Positions 1-6,460 are shown, numbered from the stretch's first letter. The stretch is 9,348 nucleotides of DNA from an uncultured Prevotella sp. (GCA_947303825.1 CAMYZK010000074.1:1-9348); one strand, 5' to 3'. Program-made: numbers and translations. The notes: generated by a model not told the origin, from the sequence alone.

Positions 1-50
1 CCTGCGCCGATGGTACTGCAATGCAATGCGGGAGAGTAGGAGGCCGCCTT
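1..50 (+). rRNA. rrf: 5S ribosomal RNA, 3' end (partial)
   Basis: The first ~50 bases match the conserved 3' part of bacterial 5S rRNA. The stretch GCCGATGGTACTGC, a short stem and GGGAGAGTAGG are the expected helix IV/V and loop E sequences, followed by the helix I 3' strand ending near GCCGCC. About 70 bases of the gene lie before the window, so the 16S-23S operon should be just upstream. The exact mature 3' end is uncertain by a few bases. A strong terminator follows about 15 bases later, which supports this being the end of an rRNA operon. Confidence 0.85.
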
Positions 51-64
51 CTTTTAAGAGAGAG

Positions 65-97
65 CCCCGGTTCACAAATCAGTGAGCTGGGGTTTTT
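65..97 (+). terminator. Rho-independent terminator of the rRNA operon
   Basis: Bases 65-75 (CCCCGGTTCAC) pair with 82-92 (GTGAGCTGGGG) over 11 positions, two of them G-U wobbles, around a six-base loop. A run of five T and further T-rich sequence follows. It sits just after the 5S rRNA end. The convergent glycosidase gene stops only three bases beyond the T run. Read on the minus strand the hairpin lacks a good U tract, so it mainly serves the rRNA side. Confidence 0.85.
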
Positions 98-99
98 CT

Positions 100-2448
100 T
101 TATTTCTCTATTATCTCACATTTTTTGTCGCCAGGCTTGTATAGCAGCCCTGTGCAGCGAGTGGAATCAGCCTTGTATTCTTTCAGTTCAATGGCGTTCC
201 AGTCTATCTGGTCGGTACGCTGGGCAAGAGGGGCATGGGGAATGATGCTTCCGTCGCGTACAAGAATGATGGCCGGTATCGGGCCTGCTTGGATGGTTTG
301 ATAGCCGCTGCTGTAGACCTTGCCCGTCTGATAGTCAATCCACTTGGAGTCTCCCTCGACCCCTTCGAAGGAAGGGAGATAGACGGTGCGGGCATTGCCA
401 GATTCTAAAAGTGGTGCGACGAGCATCTGCGAGCCGAACATATACTCATCCTCTACCAGCCATGCGCCTGGGTCTTGGGGGAATTCGACGAGCAGTGCAC
501 GCACCATGGGCAGTCCTCGCTCAGAGCAGTCCTTAGCCTGTGCATAGACGTATGGCATGAGCTTGTACTTCATCTCTGCACACTGTCTGAAGGCCTGCGT
601 GAAGCTCTCGCTGATGAGCCAGGGCTCTGTTGGTGGTGCGCCATGTGCACGTGTATGGCTCGACAGGAATCCGAAGGGCAGCCATCGGCGGTAGATGTCT
701 TCGGGCGAGGCCGTAACGAAGCCGCCCATGTCGTGGCTCCAGAATGAGAAGCCGCTCAGTCCGAAAGAGAGCCCGCCGCGCAGGTCGCCCAGCATACCCG
801 TGTTGGTGGTTGCTGCGTCGCCGCCCCAGTGCAGGGCATAGCGTTGCGAGCCCGCCCATGCCGAGCGTGCCCAGATGATACCCTCGCCGGGATATTGGTG
901 CTCTACGGCCTCCCAGAGTGCTTTGTTGTAGCGCAGCGGGTAGAGGTTGTGCTCATATAGTCCGCCTCGTCCGTTGTGGTAGAATCCGTTGTAGGGAGCG
1001 GCTTCGCCAAAGTCGCACTTTATGGTCGATACACCCTGGCGCAGCAGATTTGTGATTTTCGACTGATACCAGCCTACGGTCTCTGGGTTGGTAAAGTCGA
1101 GAATGGCGTCTTCTACAGGCATTCCCCCTGTGGCGTTCCTGATGTGGAGGTTGTCGCGTATGATCTCGTTGAAGAACCGGTTCTTTGGCGTGAAGTAGGG
1201 CAGCTGCCACAGACAGGTGTGGAAGCCGTCCTTGGCCAGCTGTCTGAGCATCTTCTTAGGCGACGGGAACCGGTCTTTTGCAAACTCGTAGTCGCACTGC
1301 CAGTCGGTGCCGAACCATCCGGTGTCGAAGTGAATGACATCGGCTGGGATGTGGTTGTCTCGCAGCTTGTGGGCAATGTCGAGACCCTCCTGTTGCGAGA
1401 AATATGTGATGCGGCTCATCCATGTTCCGAAGCTCCAGAGCGGCGGCATGGGGCTCTTGCCTGTGATGTTGGTGTACTCGTTGAGTATGTCCTTTGGCGA
1501 TCCGAAGAACACGAAGAGGTCTATCTGCTCATCGGCCATGAACAGTCGCTGTGCACCGATGTACGAGGCACCGAAGTCGGCCGTCACTGGTGCCGACGTG
1601 TGCATGAAGATGCCGTAGCCACGGTTGGAGAAGTAGAAGGGCACAGGCTTGTACATACCGTCGGTCTCAGGCCCTTGGGGGTCGGTGACACTGAGGTGTA
1701 CCTTCTGTCCTACTTTGTTCAGCGACGTAAACGACTCTCCGCAGCCGTATATTCTCTCTCCTGGCGAGAGCAGAAGCACGGGATTGACCGAGCGCGAGTT
1801 GTCACTGCCACGCTTTATGAACGAGAAAGGCAGCAGCTTCACCTGTGTGGAGTCGTTGTCTATGATATGTCGGGTCTGCGTTAGCGTCTTGCTGTTGGCA
1901 TCTTTTATCACGATACGCCAGGGGTATCTCTGCACCTCTATGCTGCCGTAGTTAGTGCTGAAGCTTATCTTCCCTTTGTCTTCATTCTTTGTGCATGCAG
2001 TGGTGTGTGAGGCCTCCTTCTTGAAGGTGTCGCATAGCATTGGGTCGTCGGCATCGGTGTCTTTAGGCACGACAGGCGTGGTGAGCATGCGTATGCGAGC
2101 CGTCCTGGGCGATATGAACTCTATGGTGAAACGCAATGCAGGGTCGTTGTCGTATGCCGCGTCGGGGAAGTCTAGCATCTGCATGCGCACCGGCCAGTAG
2201 CCGTTCAGGTTGAACGCTTGGCGTGGAGACATGCGGTATCGTTTCCACTGCACCATTCCCTCTCCCTTTGCCTTGTCGAACGCCACCAGCGAGTCGGCAA
2301 GGAAATAGGTGTTGCTTAGGTCGTTGAAGTCGGTCGATACGTCTTTTGGCATACACTGCAGGTACTGCACTCCTGCATTGGTCTGAATCTGTGCCATGGA
2401 TGGCAGGCTGCAGCAGAGACATAAGAGGGAGAAGAGTTTCTTCGTCAT
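100..2448 (-). CDS. Secreted glycoside hydrolase family 31 protein, alpha-xylosidase-like
   Basis: The 782-residue product begins with a signal peptide (MTKK, a Leu/Cys-rich core, SMAQ cleavage site near residue 20), so it should leave the cytoplasm, probably for the periplasm. The family hydrolyses alpha-glycosidic bonds with retention. Residues 477-484 (KCDFGEAA) match the YicI-type alpha-xylosidase signature KTDFGE, with D479 as predicted nucleophile. WGGD (541-544) supplies the acid/base D544. RSAWAGSQRY, LRGGLSFGLSGF, FWSHDMGGF and LSSHTRAHG follow in family order. An N-terminal beta-sandwich precedes the catalytic barrel (about 330-650), and C-terminal beta domains follow. Length is close to full-length YicI-like enzymes. 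Substrate could be xyloglucan-derived isoprimeverose or another alpha-glucoside/xyloside; no transporter or sugar-binding genes are nearby to decide. Its start is 72 bp behind the lipoprotein gene and I see no clear -7 box in that gap, so shared transcription is likely. Confidence 0.93.
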   Translation of the reverse strand: MTKKLFSLLCLCCSLPSMAQIQTNAGVQYLQCMPKDVSTDFNDLSNTYFLADSLVAFDKAKGEGMVQWKRYRMSPRQAFNLNGYWPVRMQMLDFPDAAYDNDPALRFTIEFISPRTARIRMLTTPVVPKDTDADDPMLCDTFKKEASHTTACTKNEDKGKISFSTNYGSIEVQRYPWRIVIKDANSKTLTQTRHIIDNDSTQVKLLPFSFIKRGSDNSRSVNPVLLLSPGERIYGCGESFTSLNKVGQKVHLSVTDPQGPETDGMYKPVPFYFSNRGYGIFMHTSAPVTADFGASYIGAQRLFMADEQIDLFVFFGSPKDILNEYTNITGKSPMPPLWSFGTWMSRITYFSQQEGLDIAHKLRDNHIPADVIHFDTGWFGTDWQCDYEFAKDRFPSPKKMLRQLAKDGFHTCLWQLPYFTPKNRFFNEIIRDNLHIRNATGGMPVEDAILDFTNPETVGWYQSKITNLLRQGVSTIKCDFGEAAPYNGFYHNGRGGLYEHNLYPLRYNKALWEAVEHQYPGEGIIWARSAWAGSQRYALHWGGDAATTNTGMLGDLRGGLSFGLSGFSFWSHDMGGFVTASPEDIYRRWLPFGFLSSHTRAHGAPPTEPWLISESFTQAFRQCAEMKYKLMPYVYAQAKDCSERGLPMVRALLVEFPQDPGAWLVEDEYMFGSQMLVAPLLESGNARTVYLPSFEGVEGDSKWIDYQTGKVYSSGYQTIQAGPIPAIILVRDGSIIPHAPLAQRTDQIDWNAIELKEYKADSTRCTGLLYKPGDKKCEIIEK

Positions 2449-2520
2449 GGCTTTCAGGTTTTGTTAGAGTTGTTTATGTTTTAGGGGGGAGAAAGTTCTG
2501 TGGGCAGTTACCATAGTCAC

Positions 2521-3768
2521 CTAAAAGGTGTCCGAGAATCCTAGGCACCACAGTCCTCTTTGCGTGAGGTATTTCTTTATCCTGCTATATGGCACCGTGA
2601 AGTGGAAGGGCCCTTCTGCATAGCAGTATAGCTCGTATGGCTGGAACGAGAAGACGAGGCCGTCGTCGGCCAGTCCTGGCTGTGGCAGGGTGAATCCAAC
2701 GGTGGGATTGCCGTCTTCGTCCTTGTTTTCCACCACTCCCTTTACTACTTCGGGGTCTGGGCGTTTATCCCTGTATCGGTACGACTTGCCCACCTCGTCA
2801 ATCAGCACGTTGAGCACATCCTCCATGCACTGTGGCTTGAACAGGTAGTAGAGGTCTATCTCCTGCTGGTGTACATGGTCGAAGGATACGAGCTTCTGCG
2901 AGTAGAAGCCGTGCATGCCTCCAAAGTATTCGAATGAGAATTTCTTATAGGTAACAAACCTGTCGTTGCATATCGTGGCGTGCATGTCGAGTACAGAGAA
3001 CATGTTGAATCTGTCATCAGTGTCGCCATACTGCTCTTTCTGTCCGTCAAGGTAGATGCTAGCGGCGTATTTTGCTATTTGCTTGTCGTCATACAGGTTG
3101 CCTTTATATTCCTTGCCGTATGATGAGGCGTGGTTGGTGGAGATGAAGGGGTAGGGTATGTCGTCTTCCGTAATCTGTGGCATAGAGATGATGCTGGTGA
3201 GCCACTCCCTGATGGCCTTGCTGTTCTTTACCGATGCCGATGGCAGTTCAATGCCCAGATAGTAGGAGGCATAGCTTTTGAGGTCGCCCACAGTGTCTAG
3301 CCTTTGCCGTGTGAACGACGGCAGCATCCTTGTAAGGGTTGACAGGGCGTAGAGGCTTTTTATGTTGTTGAGGTCAACGGTCATGTTCTTTCCCACAGAG
3401 CTGACGTTATATAGCTTCTTGCCTCCTGCTGTGTAAGGCTCTATCAAGAGCGAAGGGTCTATTACGAAGGTGGTATCGTCGTTGAAGATGGCTGTCCCTC
3501 GATAAGCCTCGTCTGTGGCACTACAGTAAGTCTTCCCGTTCACCACACACAGCGTGTCCCTGAACCATCCCAGGCTGTCCAGTCTTGGGTTGGTAAAGGT
3601 CACGTCGGTATTCTCCCAATGGGTGGAGTCGTAGCTTGTTTCTAGCGTTTCCACGGCTTCCACGTCGGCTTTCTTTTCTGGATTGCCGCACCCCAGCAGG
3701 CATGCATTGCCTATACTCCCTATTATGACCATGGCTACAACAGCCAATATATTCGTGTTACTTTTCAT
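2521..3768 (-). CDS. Putative lipoprotein with DUF3298/RsiV-like C-terminal domain
   Basis: A 415-residue protein with an N-terminal hydrophobic segment (residues 7-26) ending in LLGC, a plausible lipobox with C27 as the lipidated cysteine; C23 is a weaker alternative. A Ser/Glu/Asp-rich linker follows. The second half resembles the DUF4163/DUF3298 module of RsiV-type proteins: GGMHGFYSQKLVSFD (283-297), then a segment ending DLYYLF before a helix, and the closing strand LVFSFQPYELYCYAEGPF (371-388) followed by VPYSRIKKYL. RsiV is an anti-sigma factor that binds lysozyme, but most Bacteroidetes members are lone lipoproteins of unknown role, and no sigma factor gene is visible here. The leader before the ATG is A-rich (AACACAAAAAA), as usual in this phylum. 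Function remains open; envelope location is the safest statement. Confidence 0.75.
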   Translation of the reverse strand: MKSNTNILAVVAMVIIGSIGNACLLGCGNPEKKADVEAVETLETSYDSTHWENTDVTFTNPRLDSLGWFRDTLCVVNGKTYCSATDEAYRGTAIFNDDTTFVIDPSLLIEPYTAGGKKLYNVSSVGKNMTVDLNNIKSLYALSTLTRMLPSFTRQRLDTVGDLKSYASYYLGIELPSASVKNSKAIREWLTSIISMPQITEDDIPYPFISTNHASSYGKEYKGNLYDDKQIAKYAASIYLDGQKEQYGDTDDRFNMFSVLDMHATICNDRFVTYKKFSFEYFGGMHGFYSQKLVSFDHVHQQEIDLYYLFKPQCMEDVLNVLIDEVGKSYRYRDKRPDPEVVKGVVENKDEDGNPTVGFTLPQPGLADDGLVFSFQPYELYCYAEGPFHFTVPYSRIKKYLTQRGLWCLGFSDTF

Positions 3769-3897
3769 TTTTTTGTGTTGACTGGAGGAAAGTGGAATGA
3801 CTCATTCAGATGAAAGATTTCTTCAGATGAAAAATGATAAATGAAAGATGATAGATATGATTACCCTGCTGTGGTTGCCGCTTAAAAGCGCGGTAGC

Positions 3898-3915
3898 CGC
3901 TCGGCTCTGCCGCTT
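3898..3915. repeat. 18-bp intergenic repeat, copy 1
   Basis: CGCTCGGCTCTGCCGCTT occurs here and identically at 5561-5578, in the same orientation, in the gaps on either side of ispG. A 13-base partial copy (GGCTCTGCCGCTT) lies at 5596-5608. The GC-rich composition contrasts with the AT-rich surroundings. This suggests a dispersed genomic repeat. Confidence 0.7.
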
Positions 3916-4009
3916 TTACAAAGCGTAGCGACTAAAAGAAATTCTTCACTCTTCACTTTAAAAACTCTTCACTCTCATCAGGGGCTTTACCTCTGCCTGT
4001 GGTCTGAAC

Positions 4010-4022
4010 GCCCCTTCGGGGC
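4010..4022 (-). terminator. Possible weak terminator hairpin after ispG
   Basis: GCCCCTTCGGGGC forms a five-base-pair hairpin with a three-base loop, seven bases beyond the ispG stop codon on the minus strand. No T-rich tract follows in that direction, so it is either a weak or Rho-assisted stop, or only a processing structure. It could also be part of the repeat DNA that fills this gap. Confidence 0.3.
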
Positions 4023-4024
4023 TA

Positions 4025-4050
4025 AACTCTTAACTCTTAACTCTTAACTC
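4025..4050. repeat. Heptanucleotide array (AACTCTT)3.7 across the ispG stop codon
   Basis: AACTCTT is repeated three times in full plus AACTC. The ispG stop codon (complement of 4030-4032) and its last six codons (E-L-R-V-K-S) are made of this array. The array at 5494-5514 upstream of ispG is the same unit in the opposite orientation. Confidence 0.85.
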
Positions 4051-5463
4051 AATTAGTGCCAGCAGCCTGTCTACGGCCTCCTCTTCAGGAATGTTTTTCT
4101 CCACACACTCCTTTCCACGGTAGAGGGATATTTTGCCGCGTCCTGCCCCCACGTAGCCGTAGTCTGCGTCGGCCATCTCTCCCGGTCCGTTCACTATGCA
4201 GCCCATGATGCCTATCTTCAGTCCCACCAGATGGCTGGTGGCAGCCTTTATGCGGCGAATGGTGTCCTGCAGGTTGTAGAGTGTGCGTCCGCATCCGGGG
4301 CAGGAGATATACTCTGTCTTGGTGAATTTGATGCGTGCAGCCTGTAGGATGGAGTCGGCAAGTGTCTCTAGTGTAGAGTTTGCAGCATGCGAGGTGTTCT
4401 CCCTCCATTCTCCACCTTCCACCTTCCACCCAATACAGAGTTTCGTGGCCTTACGGTCTATGAGCAGTGCGCCAACGGCCATGGCAGCCTTTAGCTGTAT
4501 GGTTTCCGTGTCGTCCTGTTGTAGCGTTGGTGGAACGTCTAGTGTCAGTGTTATGGTGTCGTTGGCTATCGAGGCTTCTGCCTGCTGTCGCAGGGCCATG
4601 CATTCGGGTATGAGGTCTACCAGCTTGCGTGCCACGGGGATCTCGGCTTCGGGCTCCTCCGACAGCGACACGCGTATGGTGTCGCCAATGCCCTCGGTGA
4701 GCAGAGCCCCGATGCCCACTGCGCTCTTTATGCGGCCGTCCTCGCCCTCGCCGGCCTCTGTCACTCCCAGGTGCAGGGGATAGTGCATGTCCTCGGCATC
4801 CATGGCCTTTACCAGCAGTCGCACGCTCTGCACCATCACCACGGTGTTGCTGGCCTTGATGCTTATCACTACGTTGTCGAACATCTCACGTCTGAAGATG
4901 CGCAGAAACTCCATGCAGCTCTCCACTATACCCTCGGGTGTGTCTCCGTAGCGCGACATGATGCGGTCGGACAGCGAACCGTGGTTCACGCCCACGCGCA
5001 CAGCGGTGCCGTGTTTCTTGCAGATGTTGATAAACCTGGTGAGCCGCTCGTCGAGCCTGTCCAGCTCTTTGCTGTACTCCTCGTCGGTATATTCCAGGTG
5101 CTTGAACGTGCGAGCCGGGTCTACATAGTTGCCCGGATTGATGCGCACCTTCTCGCAGCGTTGCGCAGCCACGTCGGCAACATTGGCGTTGAAGTGCACG
5201 TCGGCCACCAGTGGCTGCATGTAGCCGTCATCCTTCAGGCGTCTGGAAATGTTCTCCATGTTCATGGCCTCGCGAGTGCCCTGTGTGGTGAACCGTACCA
5301 TCTGCCCCCCGGCATCTATGATGCGTTTGGCCTGGGCCACGCAGGCCTCAGTGTCGTTGGTGTCGGTGGTTGCCATCGACTGTATCACGATGGGGTTGTT
5401 GCCACCTATGGCCAGCCCCCCCACATGGCATACGCTGCTCTGTCTTCTTTTCAGTGTTTCCAT
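4030..5463 (-). CDS. ispG: 4-hydroxy-3-methylbut-2-enyl diphosphate synthase (flavodoxin-type GcpE/IspG)
   Basis: The cytoplasmic iron-sulfur enzyme of the MEP isoprenoid pathway; it converts MEcPP to HMBPP. The product is 477 residues counted from the ATG at 5463. An in-frame TTG ten codons upstream is rejected because it overlaps the promoter box. The N-terminal barrel shows PIVIQSMATTDT, VRFTTQG, LVADVHFN and VRVGVNHGSLS. The C-terminal cluster domain has CPGC (C388, C391) and MGCIVNGPGE (C422, E429), the four [4Fe-4S] ligands of the family. E. coli IspG has 372 residues. Plant, chlamydial and Bacteroidetes forms carry a large extra domain between the two halves. Here that insert (about 281-380) is roughly 100 residues, which I believe is short for the phylum. 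WKVEGGEWREN near 346-356 is encoded partly by a heptanucleotide repeat. The last six codons also come from repeat DNA. The key residues are intact, so the enzyme is probably active. Confidence 0.95.
   Translation of the reverse strand: METLKRRQSSVCHVGGLAIGGNNPIVIQSMATTDTNDTEACVAQAKRIIDAGGQMVRFTTQGTREAMNMENISRRLKDDGYMQPLVADVHFNANVADVAAQRCEKVRINPGNYVDPARTFKHLEYTDEEYSKELDRLDERLTRFINICKKHGTAVRVGVNHGSLSDRIMSRYGDTPEGIVESCMEFLRIFRREMFDNVVISIKASNTVVMVQSVRLLVKAMDAEDMHYPLHLGVTEAGEGEDGRIKSAVGIGALLTEGIGDTIRVSLSEEPEAEIPVARKLVDLIPECMALRQQAEASIANDTITLTLDVPPTLQQDDTETIQLKAAMAVGALLIDRKATKLCIGWKVEGGEWRENTSHAANSTLETLADSILQAARIKFTKTEYISCPGCGRTLYNLQDTIRRIKAATSHLVGLKIGIMGCIVNGPGEMADADYGYVGAGRGKISLYRGKECVEKNIPEEEAVDRLLALIELRVKS
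4412..4430. repeat. Heptanucleotide array (CCACCTT)2.7 inside ispG
   Basis: CCACCTT twice plus CCACC, preceded by a related CTCCATTCTCC stretch. On the coding strand it reads through in frame as part of WKVEGGEWREN in the insert domain of IspG. It looks like intergenic-type low-complexity DNA lying within a coding sequence. Confidence 0.75.
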
Positions 5464-5482
5464 TGTCTTTCCTTTTGTCTGG

Positions 5483-5490
5483 CAAAGGTA
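5483..5490 (-). promoter_or_regulatory. Bacteroidetes -7 box of the ispG promoter
   Basis: On the minus strand the sequence is TACCTTTG, an exact match to the Bacteroidetes -7 consensus TAnnTTTG. It ends 19 bases before the ispG ATG, giving a short leader of roughly a dozen bases. The -33 element is not clear, because the spacer and upstream region are filled by the heptanucleotide array at 5494-5514. Confidence 0.65.
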
Positions 5491-5493
5491 CAA

Positions 5494-5514
5494 AAGAGTT
5501 AAGAGTTAAGAGTT
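5494..5514. repeat. Heptanucleotide array (AAGAGTT)3 in the ispG promoter
   Basis: Three exact copies of AAGAGTT directly upstream of the -7 box, followed by imperfect AGGAGAT/AGGAG units. It is the reverse complement of the AACTCTT array at the ispG stop codon, so the gene is bracketed by mirrored arrays. A gain or loss of one unit would change the sequence between the -7 box and any -33 element. Confidence 0.8.
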
Positions 5515-5560
5515 AGGAGATAGGAGTTTTTTCACCATTCATTATTCTTTTTTAACTCTT

Positions 5561-5608
5561 CGCTCGGCTCTGCCGCTTCGCTCGTCAAAGCACTTGGCTC
5601 TGCCGCTT
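5561..5608. repeat. 18-bp intergenic repeat, copy 2 and partial copy 3
   Basis: 5561-5578 repeats 3898-3915 exactly. After 17 bases, the last 13 bases of the unit recur at 5596-5608. A single AACTCTT heptamer (5554-5560) abuts copy 2, which links this repeat with the heptamer family. The rest of 5520-5740 shows no gene. Confidence 0.7.
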
Positions 5609-5710
5609 TCTTGCGCTCCATAGGTGCTCAGGCGCTTCGCGGAGGTCTTTGCAAAGAACTCTCAACTAAAAAAACATCGTCGTTTTCTTGGCCATTAGCA
5701 AAAAAAGACG

Positions 5711-5718
5711 TATATTTA
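5711..5718 (+). promoter_or_regulatory. Candidate promoter of the WYL-like remnant
   Basis: TATATTTA resembles the -7 consensus TAnnTTTG apart from the last base. A TTG at 5688-5690 lies 20 bases upstream, the usual -33 spacing in Bacteroidetes. The ATG of the remnant is 24 bases beyond the box. Confidence 0.35.
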
Positions 5719-5742
5719 CCATCGTTTAACCCCAGTCTGACA

Positions 5743-5844
5743 ATGCCGGTAAACAGAAACACCCTGCTAAGATACAAGACCATAGACCGCCAGCTGAGAG
5801 GCGGCTTTCAGGCCACGCTCGATGAGCTAATGCGAGAGAAAGGT
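5743..5844 (+). pseudogene. N-terminal remnant of a WYL-domain transcriptional regulator
   Basis: Starting at the ATG, MPVNRNTLLRYKTID resembles the conserved opening of Bacteroidetes WYL-domain regulators (typically M-P-x-N-R-N-A-L-x-R-Y-K-x-I-D), and TLDELM matches the next conserved helix (T-L-D/E-D-L). Similarity stops after about 34 codons. The frame then runs through low-complexity codons (GEGESKEKGG) and a Phe/Leu-rich tail to a stop at 5950-5952, overlapping the opposite gene. Full-length relatives have roughly 300 or more residues, so the helix-turn-helix, the WYL sensor domain and the C-terminus are gone. The missing part is not found elsewhere in the window. The family call rests on recalled sequence, not a search. 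Confidence 0.6.
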
Positions 5845-5889
5845 GAGGGAGAAAGTAAGGAAAAAGGCGGCGTTTTTATATCGTTATTC

Positions 5890-6188
5890 CTATTTCTGTT
5901 TTGCCTTTGCCGCTTCAATAGCCGATTGTATCTCTATGAATCTCTTTTCTAAAGAGTCGCCGGAAGCATCAACGTCCATCATACTTTTGTCTATCTGCTT
6001 GCGTTGCTCGCGATAAGCGTCGATATCCTTGTCGGATATTTCCATCATCTGCTTGCATTGGGCATACTTAAGCTGCATATCTTTCAGCATGCCACTGCTC
6101 ACAATAGCATGGAAAGAGTATTCGAAATCAAGCAGGTTCTTTAAGGAAAAGAAGGGCTGGCTACGTCGGTTTCTTTTTCCGGTCCCAT
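5890..6188 (-). pseudogene. Small gene of unknown function, apparently frameshifted near its 5' end
   Basis: The intact reading frame ends EIQSAIEAAKAKQK and, from the first good ATG (6090), encodes 66 mostly helical, charged residues (MLKDMQLKYAQCKQMMEISD onward), possibly a coiled coil. The same frame is open upstream without an ATG (FFSLKNLLDFEYSFHAIVSSG) until it enters the repeat arm. In a neighbouring frame an ATG at 6188 starts MGPEKETDVASPSFP, then stops within a CCCTTCTTTTCC tract. Joining the two frames in that tract by a one-base change would give a protein of about 98 residues with a normal promoter and leader. I therefore read it as a frameshifted gene; a functional 66-residue protein from 6090 is the alternative. 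I do not recognise the family. Confidence 0.45.
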
Positions 6189-6236
6189 CTGATGTGTATT
6201 TTCCTGTATAAATTGCTTTTTTCTGTTTAATAAAAA

Positions 6237-6244
6237 CAAAAGTA
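6237..6244 (-). promoter_or_regulatory. Candidate -7 box for the small minus-strand gene
   Basis: On the minus strand the sequence is TACTTTTG, matching TAnnTTTG. It lies 48 bases before the ATG at 6188 and points away from the inverted-repeat arm, which begins 15 bases upstream. A -33 element is not evident because that stretch is an A/T run. Confidence 0.45.
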
Positions 6245-6258
6245 CTTCTTTTTTTAAA

Positions 6259-6345
6259 AAAGGTTGACACGTTGACACAACGCCGATGTGCAAAGGGTTT
6301 GCAACCTTTTTGAGGTTGACACAGGTTGACACAAGGTTGACACAC
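6259..6345. repeat. 87-bp inverted repeat, left arm
   Basis: The reverse complement of 8643-8729 with a single mismatch (G at 6290 against A expected), giving 86/87 identity. It contains GTTGACAC starting at 6263, 6271, 6315, 6325 and 6336, four of them preceded by G. Between the second and third copies lies a hairpin-capable stretch (AAAGGGTT TGC AACCTTTT). The two arms enclose 2297 bp holding the whole VirE-like gene. Open frames running through the arm (CVNLCQP-type peptides) are repeat translation, not protein. Confidence 0.95.
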
Positions 6346-6385
6346 TTTGTCCTCTGGTTGACACACTTTGTCCTCTGGTTGACAG
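6335..6385. repeat. 21-bp tandem repeat continuing the left arm
   Basis: Bases 6335-6355 and 6356-6376 are identical 21-bp units. Each starts GGTTGACACAC and ends TTTGTCCTCT, and a third truncated unit (GGTTGACA) starts at 6377. The first unit overlaps the inner edge of the inverted repeat. The right arm lacks this extension, so the left side carries seven GTTGACA cores against five on the right. Confidence 0.9.
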
Positions 6386-6446
6386 AATGGCAGTCTTTAT
6401 CCATGCAGGCTCTGCTATGGCCAAAAAGGGCATGGTTTTTGCTTGA

Positions 6447-6460
6447 ATTTTCGCGAAAAT
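6447..6460. promoter_or_regulatory. Perfect 14-bp palindrome upstream of the VirE-like gene
   Basis: ATTTTCGCGAAAAT is a perfect palindrome between the left repeat arm and the start codon, about 65 bases before the ATG. Its position and symmetry fit a dimeric-protein operator. A convincing -7/-33 pair was not found nearby; TATTTTTT at 6477-6484 is only a weak -7 candidate. Confidence 0.4.

Larger units (their letters stand above)
3769..4029. other. Repeat-rich intergenic region between lipoprotein gene and ispG
   Basis: A 261-bp gap without a credible gene. From 3800 to 3860 it contains a low-complexity stretch with TCAGATGAAA twice and several GATGA/GAAAGAT variants. From 3880 to 3935 it has GC-rich segments, including one copy of the 18-bp repeat. 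From 3940 to 3985 there are CTTCACT/AACTCTT-like units. Near 4010-4022 lies a small GC hairpin. No TAnnTTTG box was recognised for the lipoprotein gene, so its promoter is not assigned. Confidence 0.6.

Noticed and set aside
976..1884. A 302-codon + strand frame within the GH31 gene
   Set aside because: It lies wholly opposite a gene with all GH31 motifs, and its own product has no recognisable domain.
5461..5493. TTG start codon ten codons upstream of the ispG ATG
   Set aside because: The extra codons overlap the TACCTTTG promoter box, and the family starts close to the ATG at 5463.
4771..5502. A 243-codon + strand frame opposite ispG
   Set aside because: The composition (His/Val/Leu-rich) and lack of motifs mark it as a shadow of ispG.
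6262..6385. CRISPR array
   Set aside because: The repeated core is only 8-9 bases, the spacers are 1-12 bases or themselves repeated, and no cas gene is present.
6262..6385. A cluster of sigma-70 type -35 boxes (TTGACA)
   Set aside because: The TTGACA hexamer occurs by virtue of the iteron. Bacteroidetes primary promoters use TTTG/TAnnTTTG elements, and no matching -10 boxes are at proper distance.
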